Below are positions 22,261 through 34,936 of a stretch of DNA of 64,000 nt, piece after piece. Position 1 is the first letter of the stretch; each line of letters begins with the position of its first letter. Source of the stretch: Icerya purchasi (lineage: Eukaryota; Arthropoda; Insecta; Hemiptera; Monophlebidae); NCBI GenBank assembly GCA_039619475.1, contig CM077116.1, positions 28,283,191-28,347,190 of the forward strand. Direction: 5' to 3'. A program made the translations under genes and the position numbers. The notes under the pieces were generated by a model. The model was not told the origin of the DNA and did no database searches. It worked only from the letters and a program-made list of their open reading frames with translations.

Positions 22261-24485
22261 GAGAAATTGAATATCGTTTCTTATTAAGATTGTGTTACAT
22301 CTCTGTAAAACTGTTTTCTCTATCTGACTAGCAAGTCTTTGATTTCCCTCCTAAGTTTTAGGCCAGGTATCTGATAGTAATGCAGCACTCATATTAAGAG
22401 GGTCCAATAAGTGCTTCCATTTCCTTAGATTTTCATCGGCAAGACAAGAAGCAATTTTTTTTTTTGTATACCAAACTGATTACTATTAAATGTTGAGGAA
22501 ATGCTACCAGTGATAATCACAAATGATTCTTAATTGTTCTATAATATTCATTTTGAACTACAATGTGTGTATTTCTATGATAGTTAAAAAATAGTGGAAA
22601 GAATTCACCGGTAATCGAAAGAAAGTTTTTATTCTCAAGACTAATGAATGATTTGCTAAGAAGAAAAGGACATATCGTTTTTAACAGTTACTATTTGGTA
22701 TTTCAGATCAGTTTTAACTGTTTGTATGATAATTTTAAGATTCATAATTTTTGCTTTTCGTTCCTGATTTAAATGCAACTTTTTTTCTTTCACTATTTTT
22801 AAATTTAACATGTGGAAAATTGAATTGAAATTATTTAATTGTTCCCTAAATTGCGCAATACGTGAAATTCAAAATTAAAAGAATAAATATGGGATAATAT
22901 AGCTAAATAATTCAATTATACTGGTGGTAATATATAAATAAAGTTCCACCTTGCACTTAATTACTGCTGCTTAAAAAGATAAAAATGATTAAAACATCAA
23001 GAAGATTTTAAGAAAAGGGAGGAAAAATACAGTAAACTATTGCATATTTTATGTATATTGTGTGAGTTATTTTTCAAAAATTATAAAAGAGGAGAAGTCA
23101 TTTTTTTTCATTATCTTATTCTCACTCTAAATTGCCTTCTAATAGTTATTCTGAAACTAATTAGATATTATTTATTTCGTAATTATATAGCATACAGGTT
23201 AATGGAATTCCCTGTAAATTATGTGTCATGTGTTTTATATGCAAAAATGTAGGCTGTGCATGGGCTGGGTTTAAGCATCTTATGCTGCGGCAATTCCACT
23301 GCAGGATGGTAAGTTTGAAAAACGTTATGATTAAACGAGAAAAGAACGGATAAGGTGAGGGATGAGTATTTTATAAAGTGAGTTAGAATCCGCGAGAAAC
23401 AGTTGCGCTGAGAGCAATTTAAAAAAAAATAATGTCTAAATCCGTGAGCATGGTTTTACATGTGATGACTGTAACATTGCAGAAGTAAAGAGAATGTAGC
23501 GAAAAGAAGTAATGGAGCATATAAGAGTCAGCGAAATGCGTTCAGACATGTGGAATAGCTGCTGCTTAGAATGAAACACTAAGTAATGAAACATGTACAA
23601 AACATTTGAATACTGGTTTATACCTATGATGACTATAATACTTTGTAACGAATGAGGTAAATAGTGAAGAGGAAATTAAAAAACAATCAAAAAAATAAAG
23701 ATGAAAAAAACCAAAAAAAAACAGAAAAATTTAAAAAAAAACAGAAAAATTAAAAAAAAAAGACTTGAAAAAAAATTCTTAAATCGATTAAACCAATAAC
23801 AACTATTCCGCATAATGTTGAAAAGAGAATTTTCAAAGTTGGAGAAAGAGCTTGTGTTTAGACAGGGGTCCTACGACAAAAGAAAGGGAAGTTTCAATAT
23901 TACAGTTTTCACGGACTTATGTGACGAGAAAGATTTGAGATTTTGATTTGAAGTTTAATGCTCATCTGTTGGATAGTGCTCGAATACGAGTAAAAGATAA
24001 ATAAGGGAAGCGTAGTGAAGGTTTCAAAAAACTATACGTGGAACGATTACAATATTCAGATTTGTTAGAGGTGAAAAAGGACTGTTCAGGTGGGAAAGGA
24101 GAAGGAAGAAAAACATGTATTATTATTAGCCAGAGAGGTAAACTTTACTGGTTGGAACTATAAGTTTAAATTTCCGTAACTAATGCAGATCAAAACATAG
24201 GTTAACTGTTTTTCTAATGAAGCACATCACAAAACAGCAGAACAGAGTGAGCTTAATGATAATTTAATTAATTTCAATTCAATTTATTGTGGAAAAATAT
24301 AAAATAGGTTTAAAGGAACATAATGTTTACAAATGCGCAGTTTTGCTAACTGTAAGATACAATCGTTAATCGTTATTAAATGTATGTGCAGATGTAAAAT
24401 ATAAACCAGTGGATAAAATATGCGCATATTTGTATATATTTGCGAATGTACTAACGATCCTGAACCTTAAATTAAACAATACATA
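22261..24485. other. Unassigned AT-rich stretch
   Basis: No gene is recognised. A-rich low-complexity DNA lies at 23685-23775, with a short AAAAAAACAGAAAAATT-type unit repeated. Confidence 0.35.
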
Positions 24486-24904
24486 TCTTATATATATACT
24501 TCTTCTGTACGTGTATCTGTGACTGAACTCCTCCTAAACGGCTGGACCGATTTTGATGAAATTTTTTGTGTGTGTTCAAGTGTATTCGAGAATGGTTTAG
24601 ATTCACAATTCGGTCCACTACACGAAATATGAGGGTTTTAAATAGTTGAGATGAGACCAGGGCACAGAAATGTATATGGGACGAATAAAAAGAAATTAAC
24701 AAAAAATTAATTTTTAAATAAAATGATTACCACGGTAAAAATAAACTAAACCTAAAAATTTAAATAAAATGATTACTACGGTTATTTTATTAGTTTCTGG
24801 TGTAAGTAAATACGCCGCTTCTGTTACTTCACTTTTTGCGTTATTGAAATCATTAAACTTATTTACAATTCGGTCCACTACAAAATGTTTTTACGAATTT
24901 ATGA
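24486..24904 (+). mobile_element. Helitron-like 5' fragment
   Basis: It begins with TCTTATATATATAC, followed by CTCCTAAACGGCTGGACCG and ATTTTGATGAAATTTTTTG, a block often seen near Helitron 5' ends in insects. Its middle (24640-24860) aligns with the Helitron at 41028-41924: CACAGAAATGTA.A.G.GACG, AATAAAA.GATTAC, GGTGTAAGTAAAT and TTACTTCACTTTTTGCGTTA. No Helitron 3' end follows; an inverted repeat copy takes over. Confidence 0.5.
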
Positions 24905-25312
24905 AGAAAATTCATTTTTTTTGCCGTTTTTGGTCCAAAAGGAAGGTTTAAATAATTTTTTATCCGTAATTTTTGAATTTCATGAAAGGGCTCCTGTGTT
25001 TCGTTTTATATTTTGAATATCGCTTTTCAGAGTTATCTGGTGACGAATTACGATTTTTTTAAGGGTATTTTTGAGGCCGTTCTAAATTCCATATTATATA
25101 TTCTAGACGGTTTCTTGTCGCCCAGGGTAATCGCTCAGTTTAAAGTTGTAAATTGTCACAGATAGAAGTTTATAATTGCAATTTATGATCCAATTGCGAT
25201 AAGTGAAAACCGTTTCCGAACTATTGTAGAAATAAATATTTTTGTCGTTTCTGAATTATCTTATTGGGATTCCGTATTTTATAGTGTGTACGGAATCTTA
25301 AAAATCGGTACA
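24905..25312 (-). repeat. Dispersed repeat, inverted copy of 5870-6290
   Basis: Read on the minus strand, this follows 5870-6290 base block by base block, including the terminal hairpin (here near 25268-25298), the CCCTGGGCG word and the CACCAGATAA word. The divergence is substantial, so the copies are old. Confidence 0.75.
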
Positions 25313-25534
25313 AAAGAATGTGCTGTAAACGTTTGAAATAATGCCTACTAGGAATGGACGTCTTGATAATTTTTTCTTGAAAGAATTTGTCATTTGAGAT
25401 AAGAACGAGTTGGCTGCGCGAACAGGAGGAAAACTACTCAATTATTAAATGAGGGGAAAACAGATTTAAATAATCGCACAAGGGATAACACGCGGTTATT
25501 GACAATGTTTTTACCGATGGAGTTGTTTGCTACA
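25313..25534. other. Short unassigned spacer
   Basis: Nothing recognised. Confidence 0.3.
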
Positions 25535-25536
25535 TA

Positions 25537-26467
25537 CACGGTGTGTCGGAAAAGTTCCCGAACATTTGAAATAAATGAAGTACAATTAGATGTAAAGTAA
25601 TTTATTCGAATTCATTTTCAACATGGTCACCTTCCCGAAGTATAGCCGTATTTGAGCGCTTGTACAGAGATTTGAAGCTTCTCTGGTACTCCTTTGAAGT
25701 AATGGCTCTGAGGCATTCGGTGCAAGAAGTTTCAATCGAGGCTACGTCGTCAAAAAATCGTCCTTTCAGGTGCGTTTTAAACTTCGGGAATAGAAAAAAA
25801 TCGGAAATTGCCAGATCAGGCGAATAGGGGGCGTGATTGATCCGTGGGGTTTGATTTTTAGCGAGATAATGCTTGACAACGTTCGTCGAATGCGCGGGTT
25901 CATTGTCATCCAACATACTCCACGATCCCGGGCTCCTTGTACTCGGGCCGTACGCGCTGAATCCGACGCTTGAGACGTTTTAGGACCTAGACGTAGTAGG
26001 CAGCGTTCACTGTTTGATTTTGAGCAGGTATTCGTGATGAACTAACACCCTTTTGCATCAAAATAAGCGATGAGCATGGTTATCACCTTGGATTTTTGTT
26101 GGCGCACTTTCTGAGAGTCCTTGAACCGCTTATACTATATGTAAACAGTCGTACGTGATACTACACCTTCACCGAAACCATAATCGATCAATTTTTGCGT
26201 TTCTGAAAACGTTTTTTAAAAAGTCTAACGCAGAATTTAATCGCGAAACGAATTTCTCACTTTTCATCCATTTTCAGATTTGCACATGCGACCCAAACAC
26301 ACCTTCACTAAAATACATCTAACTCGCAAATCAATCAACGGAAACTGCTGAAATTTTATACGCACACTGTAGAAGGATGTAGAAATACAGTACGGATATT
26401 GTTTAATAGATCACGTCACTAGTATGCTTGCTAAAAAGAAGTTCGGGAACTTTTCCGACCCACCGTG
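25537..26467 (-). mobile_element. mariner-family transposon with both ends
   Basis: Terminal inverted repeats of about 27 bp begin CACGGTGTGTCGGAAAAGTT on the left and CACGGTGGGTCGGAAAAGTT on the right, with one visible mismatch. TA dinucleotides flank them at 25535-25536 and 26468-26469. Length is 931 bp, somewhat short of a typical 1.3-kb mariner, so part of the transposase region is deleted. Confidence 0.9.
25602..26330 (-). pseudogene. mariner transposase, broken
   Basis: The last 104 codons (25602-25916) are intact and hold the second catalytic Asp (LDDNEPAHS) and the third (YSPDLAISDFFLFPK). The number of residues between the two Asps is exactly 34, the D34D spacing of mariner. C-terminal FKTHLKGRFF follows. 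Upstream, shifted frames give KSKVITMLIAYFD (first Asp) near 26080 and VVSRTTVYI-YKRF near 26170. Frameshifts between about 25920 and 26100 and a stop (KGC*) disable it. Family assignment is firm; the subfamily is not. Confidence 0.85.
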
Positions 26468-26562
26468 TATATATATATGCAATAAAGGACTTCGAATGAT
26501 CATTAGAAAATAACACATTTTCTGTCTGCCGAAATAAAGTATGGAATCTTATAAATGTTCCT

Positions 26563-26760
26563 TTGAAAATTTATCTTTCTTTACCAGGCCTTGAACATAT
26601 CGTATTTAATCAGTCTATTAACAGTTTGAAATTTCCAAAAGCACTAAAATCAGGTATAACACCGATATTCAAATCTGGAGACAAGGCAGGCTCATCGGAA
26701 ATTATAGGCCTCTATTTGTATTCTTTTCATTATCTCAAAAATATTTTTTAAAAAGACATA
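26563..26760 (+). pseudogene. LINE RT fragment (palm entry)
   Basis: FNQSINSLKFPKALKSGITP followed by IFKSGDKAGSSEIIG matches the LINE RT block where LFN.SL..G.FP..LK...V.PIFKSGDK leads into the YRPIS motif. The YRPIS word itself is degraded and only about 60 codons remain. The type is Jockey- or CR1-like and cannot be refined. Confidence 0.6.
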
Positions 26761-26786
26761 AAAACTAGCAAGTTCTTTAGTATAAA

Positions 26787-27260
26787 TCAATATATGGCCT
26801 CAACAAATAGGAATACAAAATGCTGCACAGAAAGAGATGAACACTGGAAGAACACATGATTGACGTCGAAAATAATCGCATCAACAGGATGGAGGGGACA
26901 GTATGGGGAGGAAATTAGGGAAAAGCGGAATGTGGAGAAAGGCAGCAAAGAATGGCCAAAACGCATACGAACAACGGAAACAACATCAGAATGTAGAGGA
27001 GAGGGATGCAAAAGAAACCATGAATAGGGAGGAAGAGTGGGCTGAACAGACAGATAAAAGGAACAACAGCTCATTCACTGATGAAATGTTGTAAAAAGAT
27101 CTATTTGATTTGATATGATTATCATTTTTATCATTACTATTATTTTTATTCCTGTTATTACTGTCAGAGTGATCGGATAAGTCGCTTTGTGACAGCTTCC
27201 TTATCAGGTACAGAAGCAGCCAGGGTAAAAGGAACGTAACAAGTTCTAAGTTCAATAAAG
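26787..27260 (-). pseudogene. RNase H LINE 3' fragment, second copy
   Basis: The minus frame reads RMRFGHSLLPFSTFRFSLI, then SSPYCPLHP and FDVNHVFFQCSSLSVQHF before the stop at 26787. This is the same C-terminal zinc-binding tail as in the element at 1796-3568 (SPHCPLHPP, then CDPDHIMFECSSLS). Upstream, a low-complexity AAT-rich insertion at about 27105-27165 interrupts it. It is head-to-head with the LINE scrap at 26563. Confidence 0.65.
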
Positions 27261-29719
27261 AAATGATAATATAATAGGTCGGAATGATCTCAGCGAAGGC
27301 ATCGGATGAAATCGCTCTTTTAGACGGTAGACACCGTGGTGTGAATTCGATAGCGCGGAAGAGACTTTATTGTCCTGATTTCCTGCGCCTTTTCGTGAGA
27401 TATGAGCGTCTTTGTTGATTCGTCATTTTTCGGAAAAATTCAGATTTCGAAGGCTGCCGATAATTACCGTTTACATCGGAACCGATTTACTTTGTATTAA
27501 TTGAAATTTTAAATACGTCCATCGTCTGCATTCAGGGATCAATAGAGCTGTATGCACTAAGCAGCTTTTTTTTTTTTTTTTTGGAAATTTTATAAACAAA
27601 AATTTATTAGGACGCGTCTAAAAAAGGTAAATAGCAGATTTTTTTTGGCTATTATTTTTACATATGAAAGTAAAAAACATGTGGTTTTATTTGATTTTCT
27701 CTTAATGGAGTACGTCTGTTAATAAAGAAATATTTTCGCTTTAAAACTACGTAATTGGATTCTGGCCACATTGCTACATTAAAAGTATACTTTCCGATCG
27801 ATCAAAGGAGGAAGTTTTCGGTCCCTTCGGTTCGGCTCCCGCGATAAGCAACAGTCGAGAATTGAAGGGTACCCGACATCGAAAAATGTACCATCAGTTT
27901 GTATAGACTCGAAATAGTCGTTTTTTTGAGAAAAGAGTTCGAGCTGGCGGCGCGAAGTATTTTCGTAAGAGGTGTAATTGTCTACACTCAACCGGACCAG
28001 TGTCGCTTGGTGAAGCGTCCTCCTAGTAATGTGTTTATTCTTTAGGCTGAAGCGTGAATTGTGAAAATGTTTTCGGAGGGAGTCGGATGCAGCGAAGCAA
28101 CCGAAAATAAAGATCGGTCGTTCGTTTTGATTTATATCGATTGTTTGAGCAATAATGTTTGAGTGTGTTCAAACGGAGCTCGATTGTGGACAAACTATAA
28201 TTATTATTATTTATTATCGTTAGCACACACGGTGAGATGAAATGAGGCATAAAAGGTCACACACACTGGAAAAAGGGCAATTACGTCTGTATACATAAAC
28301 TCGACCGATTCATCGAGAACATGGTTACACGCTTCTTTATCCTCCCCTTTTTTGGTCGGACTGAAAATTTTCCTAAAATTAGCATAAATTGCAAAAGATT
28401 TTCGAAATTTTAAGATTTACCGCTCCGATCGAAAATATAGCTAACCCTAATAGGCAAAGTCGACAATACCGCCGGCTGCTTAGTGTTGATTAAAAATTTC
28501 GCAGCGGTTTGCCGTACTAGAAGTATGGCTTTCGTTTTTTTTGTTGTTTTTTTTTGAGGCAAATAAGCAAGGCGAATGAGTTGACTCATCGTGCAGTTAT
28601 TAAGTGACGAATTTGTAAACAACAAATTTACAACATAATAGTCGGTCAGGGGCGATAGAGGGAAAAAGGCGGATTAATAATTACGAAATAATCCGGAAGG
28701 CGCGAATCGCTCAAAAACGGTATCGCGAGCTCTTTGCAACCATCAGATGGTCTAGTACAGATCGTTTCCGTAGCGGACAAAAAGATACATGAAATCCTGT
28801 TTTTTCGTTCTTCTTTTTCTTTTTCGAATATAATAACACTTTAAAACGGTAATAACATATGTCATTTGCCCGGGAAAAAACCCGTTTTCCGTATAATGGA
28901 TTTACTTCCGCGACTTTATCTCTCGTTAGATTTCACATAGAGCAAGATAAAAAACGCTAATAAAACTTTTTCGCGTGTAACAAATTAATCGGCGCCAGTC
29001 TTTAAATTTAATAAATTCCTACGTAGAATTAAATTTTTACAATGTCTCCGACTAGTTAATACACGTGTATATATTTCTCGATAATAATCTAAATTGCTAT
29101 CGGGAAAAATAAAAGCAAACCAGCTACGCCATATTTTTTTTCCCCACTTCGCTTCGAAACCGTCGTTTAATATTTACATATTAAGGTTTTTTTCGTTTTC
29201 AGTGCCACAGAGTCGTCAAGTTGTCTTTGTGATCTCTGTAACAGACTTTTTTTTTTTTACATAAAATATTTCAGTGTCTATTTTAATACGAATACTCGAA
29301 GATGCGCGCGCGGTGTCTCAAAGGCGACGAAATTGAAAAAAAACCCAACTATTTTGACTACAGAAGAACACTTTGATACTGCATTAAAAAATGGGAAATT
29401 TAATTCGTTTCGGAATAATTTTTAACGGATTTTTTGGGTAAAATGTACCATGAAAATTCGCAATAATTACATTAATAATTCGCGCGTAAAATTGAAATTT
29501 GAATTCACATTCAAATTAATATGACGCAATAAAGATGATCGATTTGTTTTGTTTTTTTTATTATTTCCTTATAAAATAAAGAAATCGGCAATCGTTTTTT
29601 TTTTACTTTACGAAGAAATTATAAAGAAAAAGATGTGTAGATTTTCTTCAAATTTTCGCTCGTGCAAATACGACATTTGGTCTATCAAATACGGTTATTA
29701 TAATTACGGAAATAAGGAA
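27261..29719. other. Unassigned stretch
   Basis: No transposon or gene was recognised. T-run at 27566-27583. Small open frames carry no domain. Confidence 0.35.
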
Positions 29720-29936
29720 AAGTTTATCGTACAAATAAGTAAAATTAAAACACACTGCTATAAACAATTATTTAATATTTAATTAGCCGACGTGTTTCGA
29801 AGACAAAGCTTCATGTCCCATGATCATCGTGATCACGGGACATGAAGCTTTGTCTTCGAAACACGTCGGCTAATTAAATATTAAATAATTGTTTATAGTA
29901 GTGTGTTTTAATTTTATTTATTTGTACGATAAACTT
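29720..29936. repeat. 217-bp near-perfect palindrome
   Basis: Two 107-base arms (29720-29826 and 29830-29936) pair with only about three mismatches around a 3-base loop TCG. Each arm contains a smaller hairpin AAGCTTTGTCTT-like, followed by CGAAACACGTCGG and an AT-rich tail with AATTGTTTATAGTAGTGTG. The hairpin-GAAA-ACGT layout resembles the hammerhead-like termini at 9907 and 63787. The near identity of the arms implies either recent formation or continuing gene conversion. Confidence 0.95.
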
Positions 29937-31479
29937 AAACAATATGTGTCATTTACATATATAATCGCTTGCAACTCTGGCGGCATAAAATTTAGCTTTG
30001 AAAGTTTTTATAAATGAATATATAAAAATAAAAACAAAAAACAAACCCGAACGTTATTAATTATCATGTTAATTGTTATTGTAAATTTAACGGAAAACTC
30101 CCCCATGTACATGCCGTTACAAATTATATGGTTAATAAAAGTCTATTATACTCATCTAGTTATGTAAATAAATCGAAGGAGTAAGAAAAAACTAAGGTAC
30201 TAAAATCTCTTTATACGTAACAATTTCTCCTCCTTTTTTTATTCTGATATTGGTCTAAGTTTTATTCAGCATCGTGATTTCATGTATAAAAGAAAAATTC
30301 GGTGTTTGTAGTTTCCGGAAAAAAAATACAAAGTCCTTCCTACCCAATCGCCCGGACCACGTTAAGTCGGTCCTGAATTTTCCGAGCATTAAATATCTAA
30401 CAAACAAGTTATATCATTTACTTAGCGTCGACCGATACAATAATAAACGTTATAGGCGAGCATATATAATTATAAATAAATAATGTGATTTGCTTAATTA
30501 ATGAAAAATGTTATTCCGCAAAATATTTCAAATTTGATTTGATATTATAATGATCGAGCTAATAATATGCACCTTTTTTAATGTCGTTGTAACTGATTTT
30601 CGCTGGATACTGAAAATTAAATAACGGAAGAAATGAGATTATTTGGAACAACCTCTGAAAATTTAAACGGTGAAAAAGGAACGCAATTGCGATGATATTT
30701 ATTAGTATTTAAATCACGTATGGTATTTTTAACGAAAGGCATCGGATTATGTCACGATTACTATTTTGCTGTGTTATAGATTTAAATGCCGAAACATCTC
30801 AGATCATAAATAAAAGAACGCATCTATTAAGAAAGCGTTAGGTAGTGAAAATTTTTTTATTGAAAGCGAAACTTTAATCGAAGAGTCGCAAGCATCGGAA
30901 ATATTGTTAAGGGAATACGATTTGAGGTCCGAAGCAGATCAGAATTAGAAACGGATAAAGGAAGTAATGAATATTTGCGCGGTGGTTATTATAGAAAGTA
31001 GAAAGAAAGAAAACCAATTTATTTTTGCGCATCTTCGATATATAATGCAATACCGGAATTTTTATAGAAATAATTATTCGTACCGAAAGAGAATTCTTAC
31101 CGGATCCACGGGCGTGTCAATTAATAATTTACTTAATATTAGTTAACTTGACCAGATTTAATTTGCAAGAAAAATTATACGGTACAAAAGAATCTGCACG
31201 CATGAATAATCTGTCTTACAATAATTTGATTAATTAGTAATTTAATCTAATATAGCGCTGCAACTAAAACTCAGCTACTCGGTTAAATACGAGAGAACTA
31301 AATTAATAACTTATAATAGCTTAAAAATAATAATTATATATAATGTTTATTTTCTTATAATGTCACCAAGACATAAGACTTACAAAATATTTCATTTAAG
31401 TGTGTCAGATTTTATCCTTCTATGTTTTTGTATTTTTCGTATCTATGCCTAAGTGTGTTTGGTAGTCACCGATATTATT
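29937..31479. other. Unassigned AT-rich stretch
   Basis: No motif is recognised. An open frame at 30274-30483 has no identifiable domain. Confidence 0.35.
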
Positions 31480-32770
31480 AACTAACCGTTAAGTCGGATG
31501 CTCTGCATGCGTCAAAAAATTTTCATGCGTGCTTTTTAATTATTTCTTGAGTGTATGGCATTCTTAGGTTATTATGCATGGAGTTGTGTATTGTGGGTTG
31601 TCTTTTAGTGAATAAAATAGATTCCGTTTTATTATTATTTATTTTAATTTGCCGCTTTTTAAAGTAGCTTATTATCGTATTTGCTGCTTTATGAAGTCTA
31701 TTATTGTGTACGTTCTGTAAGATGTCGCTAGCATCGCAGTATCATCTGCATATCGGTATGTTTCAGTCCCTTTAATTTTGCGCATGTCGCTTAAGTATAC
31801 TATAAATAAATTAAAATGCTCCCTTGCGGTACACCAACAGTTACGTACTCCAAGGGGGTGACTCATAATCATTTATTTTAACATAAAATTTTCTATTTAG
31901 TAAATATGATTTTAATATACATATTAATCCCGAAGGATAGTTAAGCTTAATTAGTTTAAATATTATACCTTCGATCTACGTGGTGTCAAACGCTTTTTCG
32001 ATGTCAATTAATAAAGCACCTGTATGTTTGTTTAGATTAAAACTGTCAGTAATTTTGTCACAGATTTCAATTAATTGAGAATGGTTGTACTTAATTTAGG
32101 TCGGAAGCCAAATTGCTAATTAGGTATTATTATCGTCACTGTACTTCCTTAATCTAATTAGTAGAATTTTGCTGAATAGAGTTTACTTAAATTACACTTA
32201 ATAAGCTAATAGGACGTATTTTATGGGCCAAAGAAGCATCTTTACCAGGCTTAGGTACAGGTACACTATTTGCGAGATTTTCCATTTTAGCGGGTAATAA
32301 ATTAATCTAAAACACGAATTAAAAATGCACGCAGTAGCCATTATCGCTTTGATTAGCAAGTTTTTAACTATTTTGATGCTAACTTTATCACGTCCTACAC
32401 AACTTTTATTATTTAAATTTTTTACGAGTCTGGTAACTTCCTTAGGACTAATTACGTAATTATTTGTTGTATTGTTTGTTATTGTAGAAAAGTACTTATT
32501 GATTGTTCTTTTGACGTTTCTAACATGATTGTGAGTAGATAAACCTTGATTTTGTCTTTGTATGCTATTGAAATTTTCTGCTAGAATTTTTTCCTTATTT
32601 TCAGAATCACAGGCATATAGTCGTTGTTTGTATTCGGTATTTTCATTGGCGGTAGTTCAGTATGGTTTTTACAAAAATATTTATTTAACTTCCATAAAGA
32701 CTTATCTTTAGGTGTTAAATTTTTTAGAAATTTCGATCTATTCTTAATTTGTTTCTAACTAGTTTACACA
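31480..32770 (-). pseudogene. Jockey-clade LINE ORF2: reverse transcriptase
   Basis: Minus-strand reading from 32770 down gives a linker LTPKDKSLWKLNKYF, then AKWKIANSVPVPKPGKDA and HKIRPIS-like near 32230. QFGFRPKLSTTHSQLIEI follows near 32090, then GALLIDIEKAFDTTW near 32000 (first catalytic Asp). SYLLNRKFYVKIN comes next, then VTVGVPQGSIL near 31835, YRYADDTAMLATS near 31755 (catalytic YADD) and INNNKTESILFTKR near 31630. The spacing is that of Drosophila Jockey-type RTs. Several frameshifts occur (for example inside PQGSIL) and the 3' end is lost after about 31480. It is continuous with the endonuclease and gag remnants at 34940-37195; a hAT element splits it. Confidence 0.8.
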
Positions 32771-32773
32771 GAT

Positions 32774-34936
32774 CAGCGGTTCCCAAAGTGGGTTCCGCGA
32801 GAAAATCATCAAGGTTGCCTTTCAACTAGAAAAACCGAGAAACCAAGAATAAACCAAAATTTTTTCGTAAAACAGGAAAGAAATAGTTTTTTTTTTTTGA
32901 AACTTAGAATTACATTTTACGTTGTAATTTCTACGATAAACTTTAAATCGAATTTTTGTGTTATTTTTATTAAAATTAAAATTTGAAAATAATCACATAA
33001 TTTTCCATAAAGAAGTGACTGTTCGTTTCGAAAAACTATTATTACTTGTTCGTTTCAAATAAAATTGATACCGATCTGACTTTTAAAGTAACTGATCATT
33101 CAATTTTGTAATTATCAAATAATTAAACAGCGGATTTGTAACATGATAGGTTGCTTTTGGTTTAATTCGGTTAAATTTACTAGAAGGAGAATGTGATTTT
33201 CTAATAGTGTTTGAATATTTTAATAGCAAGGCATTGTATATGTTCATTCATCTATGCGTGTGATTTTCGTGTGTAAGTTTCGATGATATGTCATCATAGA
33301 TTGATTTTTTTTTTAGTTTATCATGGACCTTAGGATCGGCAGGCTATTTCAAAACAAAAATTCAAACTCTAATGCGGTTTCTGAAAACGATTCATTTAAT
33401 AAGGAAAGCGAGGCAGTTGCTGATCGTTTAGTATGATTTACATGATTTATAAATAAATTACAAAGAGGTAGATTTTTAGTTATTTCATAGGTAAGTTTTA
33501 TTACTTTTAATTCTATTAAAGGTGGTTTAATTATTTACGTAGAACGCAAAAATTTGGAAAGCACAGTATGTTTAACTGGGAAACTAAACATCGACGACCT
33601 TTGAAAAAAAGAAAATACAACGAATCTTATTTATCTTTCGGATTTTTTACCTGCAGGAAACGTAGAGGAGAAGAACCAGCTAAAGACAATAATGCCTTAT
33701 TTTGCAAAACAATTCTACTAAACACTTCACTGGTAACGGTGGAGTTAAAATGACATTTTGACACAATCCATGTAAAAACAAACTGAAAAAGACATCAGGT
33801 TTTTTTCGAAAACTAAAAGAATCGCATCGAGCCGTAGCGTTCAACTTCAATAAATTTCTAAAAGCCGATAATGAACATGCCACAGAAGCATCATTTCTCT
33901 TAAGCTATTATTCGATCTGGAAAACCAGGCTTTCCAGAGGCAAAATTTTAGTTAGGTTATATGAACTTCGAGACGAGCTGATGAAGGTTTTTCAAATGAG
34001 GCAAAATGTGTCGGAATCTGGGAAAATTTTCGATGTTTTGCATGATGAACAGTGGTTTTTGAAATTAGCTTATCTTCCGGAATTTTTTTTGAAGAACTTA
34101 ACGAAGTCACTCCATCTTTACGAGGAAAAGCAACAAGCGCATATTTACTGCGAACTCTAAAAAGGAAACTAAATTTCTGGATTTCTTGCATGGAAAAAAA
34201 CAATGCGGAATGTTTTCCACTTTTAAATGAAATTCCACAAAGAAACACGATAGAATTACTAACTGAAATTCGAAAACTTTATTAGTTAACATTTGGCGAA
34301 CCTATTAAAATTTTTGTCAGAATACTTCTCGATTACCGATAATGACGTCGACTGGATACAAAATCGATTTATCAGTAAAGATAAATCTGAAACTTTATCA
34401 ATGCTGGAATATTAATCGCTCGTTGATATTCAGAGTTCAACCGCTTTTAAATACTTATTTAAATCAGTGTCATTCAGCGAGTTTTGGGTTAGTATTAAAA
34501 ATGAGAATACCTCTTCAAGCAGCTGTGAAGGCTATTTTAAACTCTGCTCCCATTTATAAAACGACGTATAGATGTGAAACAGGCTTTTCAGCTTATGCCG
34601 AAAAATAGGATGCTATTCCGGATGTACGTATATAGACTCTGTCAGACATTAAACTAAATTTTAAAACCATTATTAGTAAAACAGTGAAACAATTTCATTC
34701 TTCACATCAATTTGTTCAAAAATGTTTATTAAGCAACTTTTATTTACATAATTGAAATTTCGAAAAGGTAATAGAATATGGAATCATAGTGAAAGTTGTA
34801 ATTAAGAGGGAAACAATCAAATTTAGTTTAGATATCAACAACTACTAATTAAGTTTTCATTTGACACTAAGGGTTCTATGAAATAAAACTGATTTTATAA
34901 GGGTTCCGCGATCATAAAAATTTGGGAATGACCTAG
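32774..34936 (+). mobile_element. hAT transposon of the Buster/ZBED type
   Basis: The left end reads CAGCGGTTCCCAAAGTGG. The right end, read inward on the opposite strand, is CTAGGTCATTCCCAAATT. Both are followed further in by a GCGGAACCC-type word, so the termini match imperfectly. No clean 8-bp target duplication was found, so the outer limits are good to a few bases only. It carries a broken transposase on the plus strand and interrupts a Jockey LINE. Confidence 0.75.
33560..34690 (+). pseudogene. hAT (Buster/ZBED-like) transposase, broken
   Basis: The beginning (33568-33753) reads KRKYNESYLSFGF and ALFCKTILLNTSL, the start of the BED zinc-finger region that binds element ends, though one of the expected Cys pairs is disrupted. 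The middle frames carry LRDELMKVFQMRQNV-like and KLAYLPEFFEELNEV near 34065-34110, followed by FWISCMEKNNAECFPLLNEI near 34175. The end near 34450-34610 reads EFWVSIKNEY, then TYRCETGFSAYAEK, the CETGFS dimerisation/catalytic tail typical of hAT enzymes. At least three frameshifts are needed, so it is dead. The length before decay (about 600 residues) fits the family. Confidence 0.8.
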
